Origin: Aricia agestis
Taxonomy: Eukaryota > Arthropoda > Insecta > Lepidoptera > Lycaenidae
Length of the DNA stretch: 64,000 nucleotides
Assembly: GCF_905147365.1 (NCBI RefSeq)
Contig: NC_056418.1
Location: forward strand, 6,633,262 to 6,697,261
Direction: 5' to 3'
The stretch's first letter is position 1, and the number at the start of each line of letters is the position of its first letter. A program made the translations under genes and the position numbers. Of this stretch, positions 1 through 11,905 are shown one piece after another. The notes under the pieces are model-generated. The model saw nothing but the letters and a program-made list of their open reading frames with translations, was not told where the DNA came from and did no database searches.

Positions 1-155
1 AGAGAAGGGAAAATATTACCCTATTCCCCCTTAAAAGGCCGACAACGCACCTGCAGCTCTTCTGATGCTGCGAGTGTCCATGGGCGACGGAAGCTGCTTT
101 CCATCAGGTGACCCGTTTGCTCGTTTGCCCCCTTTTATCATAAAAAACAAAGGTA
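1..155 (+). repeat. SINE-like repeat family A, 3' part, cut by window edge
   Basis: Matches the second half of five other copies in the window (7057-7398, 8259-8560, 17375-17697, 32041-32313, 48530-48838). Shared hallmarks are GGCAACGCACCTGCAGCTC, GTGTCCATGGGCGACGGAAG and a tail GTTTGCCCCCTT followed by TCATAAAAAA. The A-rich tail suggests a non-LTR retroposon (SINE or LINE 3' end). The short frame opening at 65 lies inside the repeat and is not a gene. Confidence 0.75.
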
Positions 156-1076
156 AAAACTTAAAAAAATACTTGTGTTCTTATGATGTGGTGTGCATTT
201 CTGCTAGGATTTTATTTTTAATTCCACTCCCAATGGTGTTAAATATTAAATACTACACAATTCATTCTGGCTAAGACGCAAATTCATTTTCAATTCTTCG
301 ATATGCAGCCATTGAAGTGACGAATTTCGTTAATTTTCTGTTAAACATGTCGTAACGCAAATATAGCACTACAAAACTTATTGAAAAATCTGTAGCAATA
401 TTTCGAATGCAAAAATTTATTCGTCGGTCGCATTGCTCGGTTATTTCAGTACAGAACAAAAGAATATGACGTACGGTTAAAACAAATATAAATGAGTTAT
501 GAGTGCATGAATCAAGATGAATGAACCATATCTTTTCCCCGTTTCATATCTGAGGCAAGGTTACAAGTTTGTGTAACCGCTTACAAAGCATTTGTATTGT
601 AAACATACAATTTTGGACGTCATACTAAAAATTCTCTTACTTGATGATGGAGGAACTTTTCGAGTCATTACCTTAGATATTTTGTCAAGTCTTATTATAA
701 TTACAGAAATCCAGACAGCTTAGGACTCGAGTCGAATTTCCTTAAAAGAAGAGCATAGGATATAATTCTAGCGCTTTATATTTAGTTTTCCTGAAAATTT
801 TCGCATACTGCAGGTATATAATACATACTTCAGATAACTAAATTAATAATTATATATCTGTGATCACTACATAGCGTAGTGCAAGTATTTAATATGTACG
901 TATGCGACAGTGATTAATAAATAATAGATGCTAACAAGATTACGGCAGCTGCGGAGACCGGAGTTGCTGCTCTCGGAAACTGAGAATTATAACTCGATAA
1001 TAATTCATGTTATAAATTCATGTTCAGGAAATAGTATGCAGTAGAGAATCGAATATTTTGTAGATAATAAATGACT
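156..1076. other. AT-rich intergenic stretch, nothing recognised
   Basis: Read on both strands. No splice-bounded coding segment, RNA gene or clear inverted repeat was seen. Confidence 0.4.
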
Positions 1077-1260
1077 AGATGACGCCCGACATTTCGTTTA
1101 TTGCGCGGGATAACGGGGATTTTTCCGAGATAAAAGTATCCAATGTCCCGGGACTCAAAGTATTTTCATACCTTTCTGCACGTCAGTTCAGCGGCTTAAG
1201 CATGAAGAAGTAACAGACAAACAGACAGACATACTTCCGTATTTATAATATTAGTATAGA
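1077..1260 (-). mobile_element. Helitron-like fragment, family H1, degenerate
   Basis: Begins GATGACGCCCG and ends with repeated CAGACAGACA and TATAATATTAGTATAGAC. On the minus strand this is the 5' TC end through to the GGGCGTCATC 3' end seen in cleaner copies at 25498-25672 and 33001-33203. The Helitron assignment is inferred from the TC start and hairpin-plus-CTAGT end of those copies. Confidence 0.5.
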
Positions 1261-1267
1261 CTTATTT

Positions 1268-1408
1268 AAAAGACTTATGGCCTGTTTCACCACTTCCTGA
1301 TAAGGCTATCCACCAATTAACTTGACAGATCAAGTATGGAGAATCTGTCAAAAAAGTTGTGAATAGCATATTAGGCACTTTATCAGAAAGTGGTGAAACA
1401 GGCCCTTA
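1268..1408. mobile_element. MITE with terminal inverted repeats
   Basis: Left end GGCCTGTTTCACCACTT is mirrored at the right by AAGTGGTGAAACAGGCC; the element is about 140 bp. A second inner pair (TTGACAGAT and ATCTGTCAA) adds to the fold. No coding capacity. Confidence 0.7.
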
Positions 1409-1752
1409 CATAAATTGTTATTCTTTGGCGATGTCATCAGAAATTCGGTACAGAACGGATATTTCTTATATCTCTACACCACAGAAATTTTAACTAGTCA
1501 GAATAAATGTCAGAATAAATGTTGTAGTCAAAGTAAATATTTGTAATGTTAGGGACTAGTTTGTGTTAGAACACGAACTTAAGTCCTAATATTTACAGAA
1601 CGACTAATCACACGAATCGTGCTCTAGACGTCGCTTAACTGATTAGAATGTTGTAAAACTTAATGAAATAGAAATACAGCTTTGCTCACGCTCACTCATT
1701 GCTCATTTTGCATTTATGAAGTGACGGTATATCATTTGCCACCAAAGGAACG

Positions 1753-1902
1753 GTAGTCGGTACAGGGTCTTTCGTGTCAAATGTCGTGTCAGACAGACAT
1801 AATATGACAGCTAAATCGTGACATGTGGAAGCTATTTCGTGACATATGACAGCTGATTGAGACGACAATTGACACGATAGTCACGATAGACCCTACGGCT
1901 AC
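1753..1902. mobile_element. Palindromic MITE
   Basis: Left TACAGGGTCTTTCGTG and right CACGATAGACCCTA are imperfect inverted repeats, continued inward by ATATGACAGCT and ATATGACAGCTGATTGAGACG. About 150 bp and non-coding. Confidence 0.55.
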
Positions 1903-2234
1903 ATAGCGCCAAAGATCCCTCATTGCACATTTTGCATTTGCTTGTTATCTGGCGGTGAAGCTGCGCGTTTGCGCCGCCGCATATAAATCCAGTCTTAACT
2001 TTTTACTGTCGCGGGTGTCTTTGGCTTACCGCATTATATTACTGCAATTCTTGAGTGTTTTGATGCTAGAGTGCGGCACCAGCATAGACAGTAAACAAAA
2101 GTTTTGTTCGAGGTTTGGCGACGTTGCTGTCAATATTCTAATATGACGTGTGCAATGCATCTCGGGTTTCGTTGGGATTATTTACTGCATAGTAGCGTCC
2201 TCTGCTCTGACCTTTGAATAATATAGGGTTAACG

Positions 2235-2500
2235 TAAGGCGATTTGCAGACGAAGGGGCGGAGCGGGCCGGTCAGGTTCGCTGCGTACGCCCGTCGATGT
2301 CTGCGGCTGCCCGCGCCGCGTACACAAAGCACACGCCGTCTGCGTTACTGCATGTAAACTGGCACATGCGCCGCCAGTGTCCGCCGGGCACCATTCTTTT
2401 TGCCCACCGTGTGCGTTGGTAATATAGGATTCCCTTTGTGCTATCGTTCGCGGCGAAATTGACCGGCCCGCCCCGCCCCGGCGTCTACAAAGCGCCTTAA
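2235..2500. mobile_element. GC-rich MITE, copy 1 of 2
   Basis: Ends TAAGGCGATTTGCAGACG and CGTCTACAAAGCGCCTTA are inverted repeats, followed inward by GGGGCGG and GACCGG(C/T)C tracts. Its right half is the reverse complement of 49165-49490, which lies inside a hAT element. Much richer in GC than its surroundings. Confidence 0.7.
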
Positions 2501-2935
2501 GGTTTCTATTTTCTTCTCTTTTTCATCTTTGTTGAGTTTAAGAAAGTAATACTGCAATAAGTAAATATTTAATTTCAGTTTAGCTGAGAGTCGCTAGACT
2601 GAGACTTATAGCGCCATTACTCTCAGCCTGAAGGCATTTTGTTAGCGGTGCCGCGATGCAGCAATTAGTTGTATTCGGCTTGCAAAGACCGCTTCAATGC
2701 AATGAGAGTAGTAACTCATAAAAATAAAGAAAAAAACTTATTTAATGGATAAGTAGAACTTCTTAAAAGGTCCAGTTAAACGTTTAGAAGTTACGTTAGG
2801 CTACTTAATCTACTTAATGATGCTTAATTTTAAAATAATTTTCATCCAATTTAAATAAAGTTATAATCTATCGTTTTCCCTTACAAAATAATTCAAGCTC
2901 ACTTTCATCTCGAGATTTTTCTCACAATTCGCTTC

Positions 2936-3085
2936 GCGCATATTTAGGGTACGTTTCCACCGGAACTGCGTTGCAAGAAATGTGTTTTTGAGAACAGTTG
3001 TCAGGCAAATGAAGCGATTCTATTGGTTCTCAAAAACACATTCCTCACAACGCAGCTCCGGTGGAAACGCACCCTAAATATGCGC
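2936..3085. mobile_element. Palindromic MITE (GCGCATATTTAGGG ends)
   Basis: GCGCATATTTAGGGT at the left is mirrored by ACCCTAAATATGCGC at the right. The inverted repeat continues through GTTTCCACCGG and CCGGTGGAAAC; a central TGTGTTTTTGAGAAC also has its mirror. About 150 bp. Confidence 0.8.
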
Positions 3086-3088
3086 CTG

Positions 3089-3244
3089 CCTTAGCCCGGG
3101 CGAGCACTAGCGGCCAAGCCGCAGCGGCCAGGTCGCGGCCGCGAAACCGCCATAGACGACGCGCTGGCCGCAACGCGACCTGCGGCCACACCATACTTTC
3201 GATGGCCGCCGCGGCCTGGCCGCTAGTGCGCGCCCGGGCTTAGG
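3089..3244. mobile_element. Very GC-rich palindromic MITE
   Basis: CCTTAGCCCGGGCGAGCAC and GTGCGCGCCCGGGCTTAGG bound the element; the repeat continues with TAGCGGCC. It lies three bases from the previous MITE. The short plus-strand frame spanning both is a by-product of base composition. Confidence 0.75.
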
Positions 3245-4220
3245 TTTTCCGCACGAACGACGAAAATTAAATAAAATTCCACTTTATAATTTTATATTCT
3301 AGCGATATGCTTGCCACGAGGATCGGACAGTCACCTTAAAAATAAAAGTATAACATGACTTCTACATGGTCAATTGTGCATACTGTATACAGCTCTACCA
3401 TAATAACTATCGTGTAGGGCCACCTCAATGAAGCCTTAAGCACGTGAAATTGCTACTTCACATGTGAAAGTGTAATTCACTGGCCGCCGCTGATAATCAC
3501 CGGCCAACTTACGTCCGCCACAAATCTTGGCCATTATGTGACTTGGCCTAACTATGAGGTCAAGCCTATTTCGATAATAACAATGAGTATTGAGGCCCAA
3601 GAAAAGAAAGATAAATTCAAAATCCGTAAGTCATAGATATCGCTTGTGATTAGTGATAACAACTTGTATCAATGCTAAAAAGCGCATAAACTTTAAAAAT
3701 CAGCATATTCGTTATATTTTGAAGTATGATAATAATTATTATATCATAAGTTAGCCATAAATATCTTGCACTTCATAAAATTTATTGACTGCACGTAAAT
3801 TTATATCTATAGGTGTGAATAGAAGTGAACAAAGTTTATACAGGATGTATGAACCCATAAAACATGCACAGAATTTCCCCAGAGACTAGCAACGTCTGCA
3901 ATGGACACACGAAAATTGCGATGTATTGAATCTTTACTAGAGTAAATGAAATTGATACATAGCAGAAATCACTTTTGTGCTATCCGTTTTTTTTTTACTG
4001 AATACATAGTGATTGCAAGATACCTTTAATAACATTTTCAACTCTTCATAAATCATCTAATAAATCTTATAATTATTTACAAATATTTTTATGCTTAAAA
4101 TTGCGTACAAATCAAAATAAAAACTTTAACATAGTTAAATATGTTGCTAAAACTATTGATAGTATAATTAAAATCATTATTTTATCGTCTCTACTTTTTA
4201 TCTATTTATTAAACATTATA
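3245..4220. other. Intergenic, nothing recognised
   Basis: AT-rich DNA with scattered homopolymers. No gene, inverted repeat or RNA recognised by eye. Confidence 0.4.
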
Positions 4221-4524
4221 TCTATACTAATATTCTAAAGCGAAGGAGTTTGTTTGTTTGTTCGAACGCGCTAATCTCAGAAACTACTGGTCCGATTTCA
4301 AAAATTCTTTCAGTATTAGATAGCCCATTTGTCGCGAAAGGCAATTTTATCACGCTAAGACGAAAAGGAGCTAAGAAATAGGGAAATGTGGAAGTTGAAA
4401 TTGTGTTCTATTATTTGGCACAGATAAGAAGTAGATCACGTGAAGGATCATAGGCTATTTTTGTGAACTAATTTGTCTGTGAAATATCTTATTTACGCGG
4501 GCGAAGCCGCGCGGAACGCCTAGT
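4221..4524 (+). mobile_element. Non-autonomous Helitron-like element
   Basis: Starts TCTATACTAATATTCTAAAG, has the run GTTTGTTTGTTTG, and ends with a hairpin GCGGGCGAAGCCGC followed by CTAGT. A 5' TC with a 3' hairpin plus CTAG is the Helitron end structure. The same family is present in reverse at 42680-43026. No Rep/helicase coding sequence. Confidence 0.7.
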
Positions 4525-4690
4525 TTAATAATAAAGAAAATGTTACCTTCCGTCTACTCCTAGATGTGGTTGCCATGCCCTGAAAAGAGAACATAAAGTT
4601 AATTAATTTAGTTTACTAATAATTTAAGATCAAGATTACGACAGGCTTAAGAATGGCTGCAAGATAAGTCTAGACCCTTGAGGGATTACC

Positions 4691-5089
4691 AGTCAGGGAG
4701 CCCTAGAACATTTTTTTTATTAGACTTCATTTTGATAAGACAAACAACATTTTTGTCGGCGAAAAATCTTGAAAGTGGGTACGGTTTTAGAGTACCGTAG
4801 TCAACCAAGTTTTTTTGATTACGGAACCCTAAAAGAGAACGCCAACCTGCTGATTTTTTGTATATTGGTAGGTTAATAGTTATATAATTTAAGAGTAACA
4901 TTTTCCTACAAATAGAACAATTCATATTTTAGGACCATCAAATCAAAGTACGAAATCCTTTCTATCTCTGTTAGTTACCACTTTCAAAATTTTTTGCAGA
5001 TATAAATGTTGTTTGTCTTATCAAAATGAAGATACTCACGAAAAATTTGCTTGATAGTAATAAAAAAATTGTTCTAGGGCTCCCTGACT
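4691..5089. mobile_element. MITE with 20-bp terminal inverted repeats
   Basis: AGTCAGGGAGCCCTAGAACA at the left is exactly mirrored by TGTTCTAGGGCTCCCTGACT at the right. Inner matches (TTGATAAGACAAACAACATTT against its complement near 5005) extend the fold. The minus-strand frame at 4686-4925 falls inside it and is not credible as a gene. Confidence 0.8.
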
Positions 5090-5482
5090 ATACATTATTA
5101 TACAAATAATCCTTGTGAAATATTGAGGGAATATTTTTTACCAGTTATTTAGGAATATAAAGACTTAACCACTTTTAGTCGCTACAACTGTAAGCTACTT
5201 AGCCGCTTTTTTGTTGTAAATAACAATATAAATACAAGCATTTATCCTTATAATGGGTTCGCGCAGCGTGAAGACATATTTCAGATATTTAGAGGAAAGC
5301 GCCGCCATTACAGAAATAATATAACTCCTACGCGGGATAATTCATCTTTAATACAAAAGATAGAAAAGATTGTGGCAATAAATGCGACTTCGAGGAAAAT
5401 ATTTTTCATATTGTTAGTAGATATCGGCACAGATGGCTGGATAGTGGATTTGCTTGAAGTATCAAAATGGATAATATACAAG

Positions 5483-5770
5483 ACTAGCTTTTGCCCGCGG
5501 CTTCGCTCGCGTTAAGAAGTATTATTATTTATTAGATATCAAAGTCTCAGCACGATCGGTTTAAAATTGACAAAGTTTAATATAAAGTTTCATCCCCTAT
5601 TTTATGCCCTTGGGGGTAGAAAATCAAAATCCTTCCTTAGCGGATGCTTACGTCATAACATCTACCAGCATGCTAAATTTCAGCCCGTTCCGTCCAGTGG
5701 TTGGGCTGTGCGTTGATAGATCACTATCATTCAATCACCTTTGAGTTATAATATATTATATTTATATACA
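5483..5770 (-). mobile_element. Helitron-like 3' portion
   Basis: On the minus strand it ends GCGAGCGAAGCCGCGGGC, AAAAG, CTAGT, the Helitron-type terminus. The 5' end is not clear; a different family begins at about 5774. Confidence 0.5.
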
Positions 5771-5773
5771 TAC

Positions 5774-6545
5774 TAGCTGACCCGACAGACGTTGTCCTGT
5801 CTTAACGATTTAACCATGATTAAAATGAGTATAGCTCCATACCAAATTTCATCAAAATAGATTAAATGGTTTAGGTGAAAATCATAGTTTATTGTGCGGA
5901 AACCGTACATTTTCCGGGATAAAAAGTATCCCTTATGAAGTCATTTGGAAACAGACATTGTATTTTTTAATTGTTCGCTAGAAAATGTCGTGATTCTAGT
6001 GTTTCGCCATAAAGCAGCCTAAATTCCGTTCCTTTCCGATGATTTCATGTTTTTACTGTAGAATAAATCTTAGGTATTATTTTCGGGAATTATAAATTAA
6101 ATAATTAATAAATAATTTTCGAAAATTAATGTCTAAAACAAACAAATATAACAGTACCTGAACTTTGTAGACATTTTACAAAAAATAAATTTCTGAACGC
6201 ACACATGATGTCTTCAGAAAAAAATAAAGTTGTGGCTTAAAGGTCACAACAACCAGGCCATAAGCTCCAAAAAAAAAAATAGTTGTTACACTATTTGACA
6301 GGATTGGACAACAAATGTTTGACATATAATAAACAAATCAGCATCTATTGAAATGATTAAGTTCATTCGAGATCATATGATTCAAGATCATTACACATAT
6401 CGAGTTTTCATTATTTTTAAGATGTATTCTGCTATTCGGGACGGAAATAAATCCAACAAATCAAAAAACATGGCAATCGGTCCAGCCGTTCTCGAGTTAT
6501 AAGTGTTGTAACAAACACGACTTTCTTTTATATATATATAGATAA
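5774..6545 (-). mobile_element. Helitron-like element, degenerate
   Basis: Begins ACTAGCTGACCCGACAGACG, which read on the minus strand is a 3' terminus ending CTAGT, and ends at a TATATATATAGATAA tract. Related ends occur at 13846 and 15892. Extent on the right is uncertain. Confidence 0.4.
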
Positions 6546-6778
6546 AGCTTGTATATTTAGATATGTTACGTTTTTTACCCAGTTACGATGTAGCCAAGAA
6601 TGGTAATGTTTTTAGGTCTGTTTGAGTCTTCCACTATAGTTCACTTTTTTATGGTATTCTTTACAATAGTTCGAGTAATTTTTACCCGACTGCCAGGAGG
6701 GTTATGATGTTATTTACTTGGTTGAGTTACGATTTTGTTACATTCAATTGTTACAATAAAAAGCATTCAAATAAAAAG

Positions 6779-7560
6779 AAATCGACCAAATGCGAGTCGG
6801 ACTCGCGCACGAAGGGTTCCATACCGATACAGAGCAAAAATAGGCTAAAAATTGTGTTTTTTGTATGGGAGCCCCCCTTGAATTTCTATTTTATTTTAAT
6901 ATTATTTTTAAATATTAAAGAACACGTATAAATAAAAAATGTGTGAAAAATTCAAGTACCTATCTCTTGCGATTATTGATATAGAGCGAAAAATGCCTGC
7001 AAATTCACGTTTGTTGTATGGGAGCCCCATTTAAATATTTATTTTATTTTCAGTATTTTTTTTTTAATGAAATTAGGGGGCAAACGAGCAAACGGGTCAC
7101 CTGATGGAAAGCAACTTCCGTCGCCCATGGACACTCGCAGCATCAGAAGAGCTGCAGGTGCGTTGCCGGCCTTTTATTTTTTAGGATATAGGGTAATAGG
7201 GGAAGGTAGGGATGGAAAGGGAACGGAATAAGGGAGGGTAGGGAAGGGAATAGGGAAGGGGATTGGGCCTCCGGTAAACTCACTCACTCGGCGAAACACA
7301 GTGCAAGCGCTGTTTCACGCCGGTTTTCTGTGAGGACGTGGTATTTCTCCGGTCGAGCCGGCCCATTCGTGCCGAAGCATGGCTCTCCCACGTCTAAAAA
7401 ACGTATTTGTTGTTATAGCGGCAACAAATATACACAATCTGTGAACATTTCAGAAGTCTAGCTATAGCGGTTCTTGCGATACAGCCTGGAGACAGACAGA
7501 CGACGAAGTCTTAGTAATAGGGTCCCGTTTTTACCCTTTGGGTAAGGAACCCTACAAATG
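6779..7560 (+). repeat. Repeat family C, interrupted by a SINE-like insertion
   Basis: Starts near CCAAATGCGAGTCGGACTCG and GAAGGGTTCC, contains TGTATGGGAGCCCC twice, and ends with GGGTCCCGTTTTTACCC and GGGTAAGGAACCCT. Same family as 10961-11412 (reverse) and related to 33219-33865. Family A copy 7057-7398 sits inside it. Class unknown. Confidence 0.6.
7057..7398 (-). repeat. SINE-like repeat family A
   Basis: Near full-length reverse copy: T-rich complement of the tail at the left, GGGGGCAAACGAGCAAACGG, GGCCTCCGGTAAACTCACTC, and GCTCTCCCACGT at the right. It is inserted in repeat C, so it is younger than that repeat. Confidence 0.75.
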
Positions 7561-8258
7561 CTTCGATTACCAATTATTGTTTTTATGACAAAAGATAATA
7601 AAGTGTTCATCTCTCCCAACAAAACTAAAAATATGATATTTAATAGATAATAATGATGATGATGATGTTATTATGCCTTTTATTGCTAGAACTTATTAAG
7701 GCTTATGGCGCGCTTATAGTTTTTCAATATGGCGGGTTATTAGGTACTGTGAGCTTCGAGCTTTGGCAGCGTTTACCCTCCGAGAGCTTTATGTGAGTGA
7801 GTCTATGAAAGCAATTATTTCTGACCCAAACTTAATAAATGCGCATATCAAAATAGGTTTAATTTGTTAATTAAAATTATTATACCAATTAAGTTGCGGT
7901 TCCATCAATATTGTATAACGGTAACATTATGCTATCAAAATTAAGAAAAATATATTTCAGAAGTTACGTTTGGAATTTTATTATTAAAAAAAATTAAAAA
8001 ACTCTACTTTAAGTAATTTTTAACAGAAAATTCCTCGTCGTTTCGTTAGTGTAAGTATAGTAATGTATTATTAGTAACGAAAATACAAAAAAAAATATAA
8101 GACTGATTAAAAAAATACAGTAAACATGCACTAATAGTTGGCAAGTGCGCAGCTACGGGCCCTCTACGAAACGCTACGCCGCGTAGACTTTCGTAGACAT
8201 CGCTACGAATCTCACTAAATTGTTTTTATACAAAACAACTAAAATGTTTTATGGTTTT
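7561..8258. other. Intergenic, nothing recognised beyond a short GAT microsatellite
   Basis: A small AATGATGATGATGATG tract lies near 7650. Otherwise AT-rich sequence without a gene signal. Confidence 0.4.
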
Positions 8259-8560
8259 TTTTATGAAATAAGGGGGAAAACGAGCAAACGGGTCACCTGA
8301 TGGAAAGCAACATCCGTCGCCCATGGACACTCGCAGCATCAGAAGAGCTGCAAGTGCGTTGCCGGCCTTTTAAGAAGGAATAGGGTAATAGGGGAGGGTA
8401 TCGAAGGGAATAGGGTAGGGGATTGGGCCTCCGGTAAACTCACTCACTCGGCGAAACACAGCGCAAGCGCTGTTTCACGCCGGTTTTCTGTGAGAACGTG
8501 GTATTTCTCCGGTCGAGCCGGCCCATTCGTGCCGAAGCATGGCTCTCCCACGTATAAAAT
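8259..8560 (-). repeat. SINE-like repeat family A with mirrored 5' end
   Basis: Reverse copy from GGGGGAAAACGAGC to GGCTCTCCCACG. Its 5' end (right side) runs into a perfect 32-nt palindrome at 8544-8575, so the last bases of the element are repeated in opposite orientation. Confidence 0.75.
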
Positions 8561-9019
8561 TTTATACGTGGGAGATTATATTTTGATTATAGTCTTTTAT
8601 CTTTTCTAAAACATAAAAAGTGATCAAAATTTATACCAACTCAAATACATACTTTTCTATACTTTTTTATAGTTTAACAGAAACTGCAGTTTTTCATAAA
8701 AATATTTTTTCGCTGGCAATATTATTTGCTAATTTAGCAGTTACGAAGCGAGGCACACTTATCATATCAGATCTGAAGACCTTCCTAAATGTCCCATTAA
8801 TAGGCCATAAAATATATGGATCAATGGTCCATATACGATAACAGATCATTTATTCATTCTTTAAAAGTTTTGTCTATAAAAATGAGTTTTACATTTTTTC
8901 TTACTTACTTCTTAATATTAATAAAATTAGATGTACAGTTACTTTAGTTTTTTAAACCAGTTACATAAGGTACTTCAGACTTATGGATGGTCCCTATGAA
9001 CAATATTGATTCTACAAAA

Positions 9020-9195
9020 TCCATACTAATATGATAAATGCGAAAGCGTTTCTGTCTGTCTGCCCTCTTCACGCTTAAACCGCTTAGTTGGTTTAGATAA
9101 TATTTGGTATGCAGATATTTCGAATCCCAGGAAAGGACATAGGATAGATTTTATCCCGGAAAAATGTACGAATTTCAGCGCAACAAACTCTCGGG
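9020..9195 (+). mobile_element. Helitron-like H1 fragment
   Basis: TCCATACTAATATGATAAATG start, CTGTCTGTCTG, TTTTATCCCGGAAAAATGTA. The 3' CTAGT end is missing or eroded. Confidence 0.5.
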
Positions 9196-9637
9196 TTTCA
9201 TGTAGTACATAATATTGTTTTCAGTCTAGTTGTTTTGTTTTATAACATACATATTGTTTTCATTGTTAAATATGGACCTCAATGTTAAAGTAGTAACCTC
9301 AATAACTTTCTAAAAACATGACTCGTCTTTGTCAATCGGTTAAGGTTAGCCGCATATGTGCTTATACATATTTTTCCTAAGTGGAATTACTTGGGATACC
9401 GTCAGACTAGCGCAAACTTTCGATACTTTTACGCACGAACGCGCTAGCTTGCAATCGAAACGTACATGCGGAATTTGTCTCGTTCGGAAAAAATAACGTG
9501 TGGCAGCTAATGTATTTACTACTGATTTTAAATGCATGGAGCATTTAAATTTCCGAATACGGAAAACGAAGTCTGAAATCGAATACTGGAAACGTATGTA
9601 TGCGACCAGCCTCAGTATCTGGCAGCACCCTGTAGGC

Positions 9638-9750
9638 ATACTACGAAACCGTTTTGAGACTCGAACAGTCGTTTCATGTTTGTTAGAGCAGGACGCGGCA
9701 TTCTCGTTCGATCGTTTGAGTCTCAAAACGGTTTCGTGGTACGGCCCCTG
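9638..9750. repeat. Inverted repeat, MITE-like
   Basis: ACGAAACCGTTTTGAGACTC is mirrored by GAGTCTCAAAACGGTTTCGT about 60 bases on. This palindrome explains why long frames appear on both strands here (9346-9804 minus, 9500-9778 plus). Confidence 0.65.
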
Positions 9751-10041
9751 TATCGTACGAAGGCCGTCACGACAATAATAATTAATATTAAACGGCGTAC
9801 CCAAGTCGTTCGGTTCTTAATTAATTGGATAAACACTGTCCTGTGTACATAGCTTATGTACCTAATGTAGTACAGTAGTAGTGTAGTATACATTCGATTA
9901 TAACCCAAATTAATGCTTATTTATTAGCTAAACGCAATTTAGTTGTAGTGTTATGACGTAGTTCATTTGTTTGGTAAATACATTGCGGCTACAATGAACC
10001 TTAGGCTTCATTAGCTTTGTCCACACTGTGCCTTTTTCCGT

Positions 10042-10130
10042 TCGTCAAGGGCATGCGTTATAGCGCAGTCAACAGCGAACGTGAGGCAAGCCCACAACGC
10101 ATGCCCCTGACCGCTGGCGTTGCGTTCGTT
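10042..10130. repeat. Short inverted repeat
   Basis: GTCAAGGGCATGCGTT and AACGCATGCCCCTGAC face each other across about 35 bases, with weaker pairing outward. Possibly a MITE remnant. Confidence 0.4.
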
Positions 10131-10319
10131 GACGTATTTAATTATTGAATGCGCCAAAACGAAAGTTGAATGAAAGAAGATATGAAGGAAGATATGAGAA
10201 GAATGAAGGACATAGCTTTACAGACGAGCTATCTCTAAGCCCCCGACATATAAGTATGTCATATGTGTCTTGACTGTCATTTGTTATCATCAAGTTACTG
10301 TAATTTTTACAATTTAAGA

Positions 10320-10477
10320 TTAGGGTCGATTTTTTAATCGTCAGATAACTTTTACCTAAAGAATAAATATTTACACACTATATATATAGACACTTTGACA
10401 TTTTTTCATACAAAATCTGTCAAACCGCCAAATTTATTCCAGTGATATTTATCTGACGATTGAAAAATCAGCCCTTA
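10320..10477. mobile_element. Palindromic MITE
   Basis: AGGGTCGATTTTTTAATCGTC and GACGATTGAAAAATCAGCCCT form imperfect terminal inverted repeats about 155 bp apart. Confidence 0.6.
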
Positions 10478-10589
10478 GTTTTGCAAATCGAAGCCAAGGT
10501 ACCGTATTAACCTTTAAATAGGTTATCTATCGTAGATATCTTTAATAACCTCTAAACAGAAGCCCGCTTGCATTGGTCTAATCAAATCG

Positions 10590-10735
10590 ATACTAATATT
10601 ATAAATGCGAAAGTTTGTCTGTCTGTCGTTTGTCTGTTACCTCTTCAGTCTCAAACTGCTGAACGGATTTCGCTTAAATTTTGTATGGAGATATTTTGAC
10701 TCCCGGGAAAGGACAAAGGATGGGTAGCGTAACAT
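10590..10735 (+). mobile_element. Helitron-like H1 fragment
   Basis: ATACTAATATTATAAATGCG, GTCTGTCTGTCG, CTGAACGGATTTCGC and CCCGGGAAAGGACA. The 3' half is missing. Confidence 0.5.
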
Positions 10736-10960
10736 GCTATTTATTTAAAAAAAACTAGTAATTTCATATAGGTCTTCTCTATGATATTCTATTATAAAAA
10801 AAAGGTCTTCTACTTTTTATCGCACTATTTAATCGTTACTAGTACATAGATTAACATGTACAGGTATAAACTAAACACAGACAAATAAACAAACATTCTA
10901 AAATGATTGATATTATGTGTACACAAAATGTATCGAGCATCGCCTTAAATTTTTAATTTT

Positions 10961-11412
10961 TAGGGTTCCGTACCCAAAGGGTAAAAACGGAACCCTATTA
11001 CTAAGACTTCGATGTCTGTCCGTCTGTCTGTCTGTGTGTGTGTCTCAAGGCTGTAACTCAAGAACCGCTATAGCTGGATTTCTGAAATTTTCACAGATTG
11101 TGTATATCTGTTGCCGCTGTAATAACAAATACTAAAAACAAAATAATATTAATATTTAACGGGGGCTCCCATACAACAAACGTGATTTTTTTGCTATTTT
11201 TTGCTCGATATCAATAACTGCAACACATAGGCACTTGAAATATTGACGAAATACTCAATTATGTTTGTACTTTAATAATCAATAATAAAATTAAAACAAA
11301 TTAAATAATTAAGGGAGGCTCCCATACAAAAAAAAAACAACTTTCAGCCTTTTTGCTCGATTGAGGTACGGAACCCTTCGTGCGCGAGTTTAACTCGCAC
11401 TTGGCCGATTTT
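10961..11412 (-). repeat. Repeat family C, reverse copy
   Basis: TAGGGTTCCGTACCC and GGGTAAAAACGG at the left; GGTACGGAACCCTTCGTGCG, CTCGCACTTGGCCG at the right. Contains CTCCCATACAA twice. Short frames inside are not genes. Confidence 0.6.
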
Positions 11413-11669
11413 TTTGTTCTAATCTGCATATAAATCTTTTTATTTTCGTGGTAGGCGGTCATAGTTTCGTGTGATTGATGGTATGACAATGTTGTAAGCT
11501 AAAGTTATCGTAATAAGCTGAGGTCACGGCCATGTTTGACGTTACCCTTTATGCCACAATGTTGCAGGATAATAAAATGCCACTTTATAGACACGACACG
11601 TTTAAAATTATTAAAACAAGCGAGAATAATATTTATATAAAAATATAAAAATGAAAAATGAAAAACTTT

Positions 11670-11905
11670 CATAAATTATGTATTTATGTTGCCGCTATAA
11701 CAACAAATACTAATAACTAATAAGAAAATAAAATTAATAAGGGGGCTTCAAAGTTCCAGATAACGAGCGCGATGTCTTGGTTATTTTGCTCGATTTCAAA
11801 TTTTAAAAAAAGCAACAGGTAGACACTTGAATTATTCACAAAATACTCAATTTTACTATCTCTGCTCTCTACGACTACGAGTCGCAATTGGCCGATTTTG
11901 TATTA
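11670..11905 (-). repeat. Repeat family C, degenerate fragment
   Basis: GTTGCCGCTATAACAACAAA, ATTTTGCTCGATTTC and GTCGCAATTGGCCG follow the order of the 10961-11412 copy, with more mismatches and lacking its terminal part. Confidence 0.4.

Noticed and set aside
65..274. 69-residue gene at the left edge
   Set aside because: It starts inside a dispersed repeat seen five more times.
9346..9804. 152-residue minus frame and 92-residue plus frame
   Set aside because: They overlap on opposite strands across an inverted repeat and show no family resemblance.
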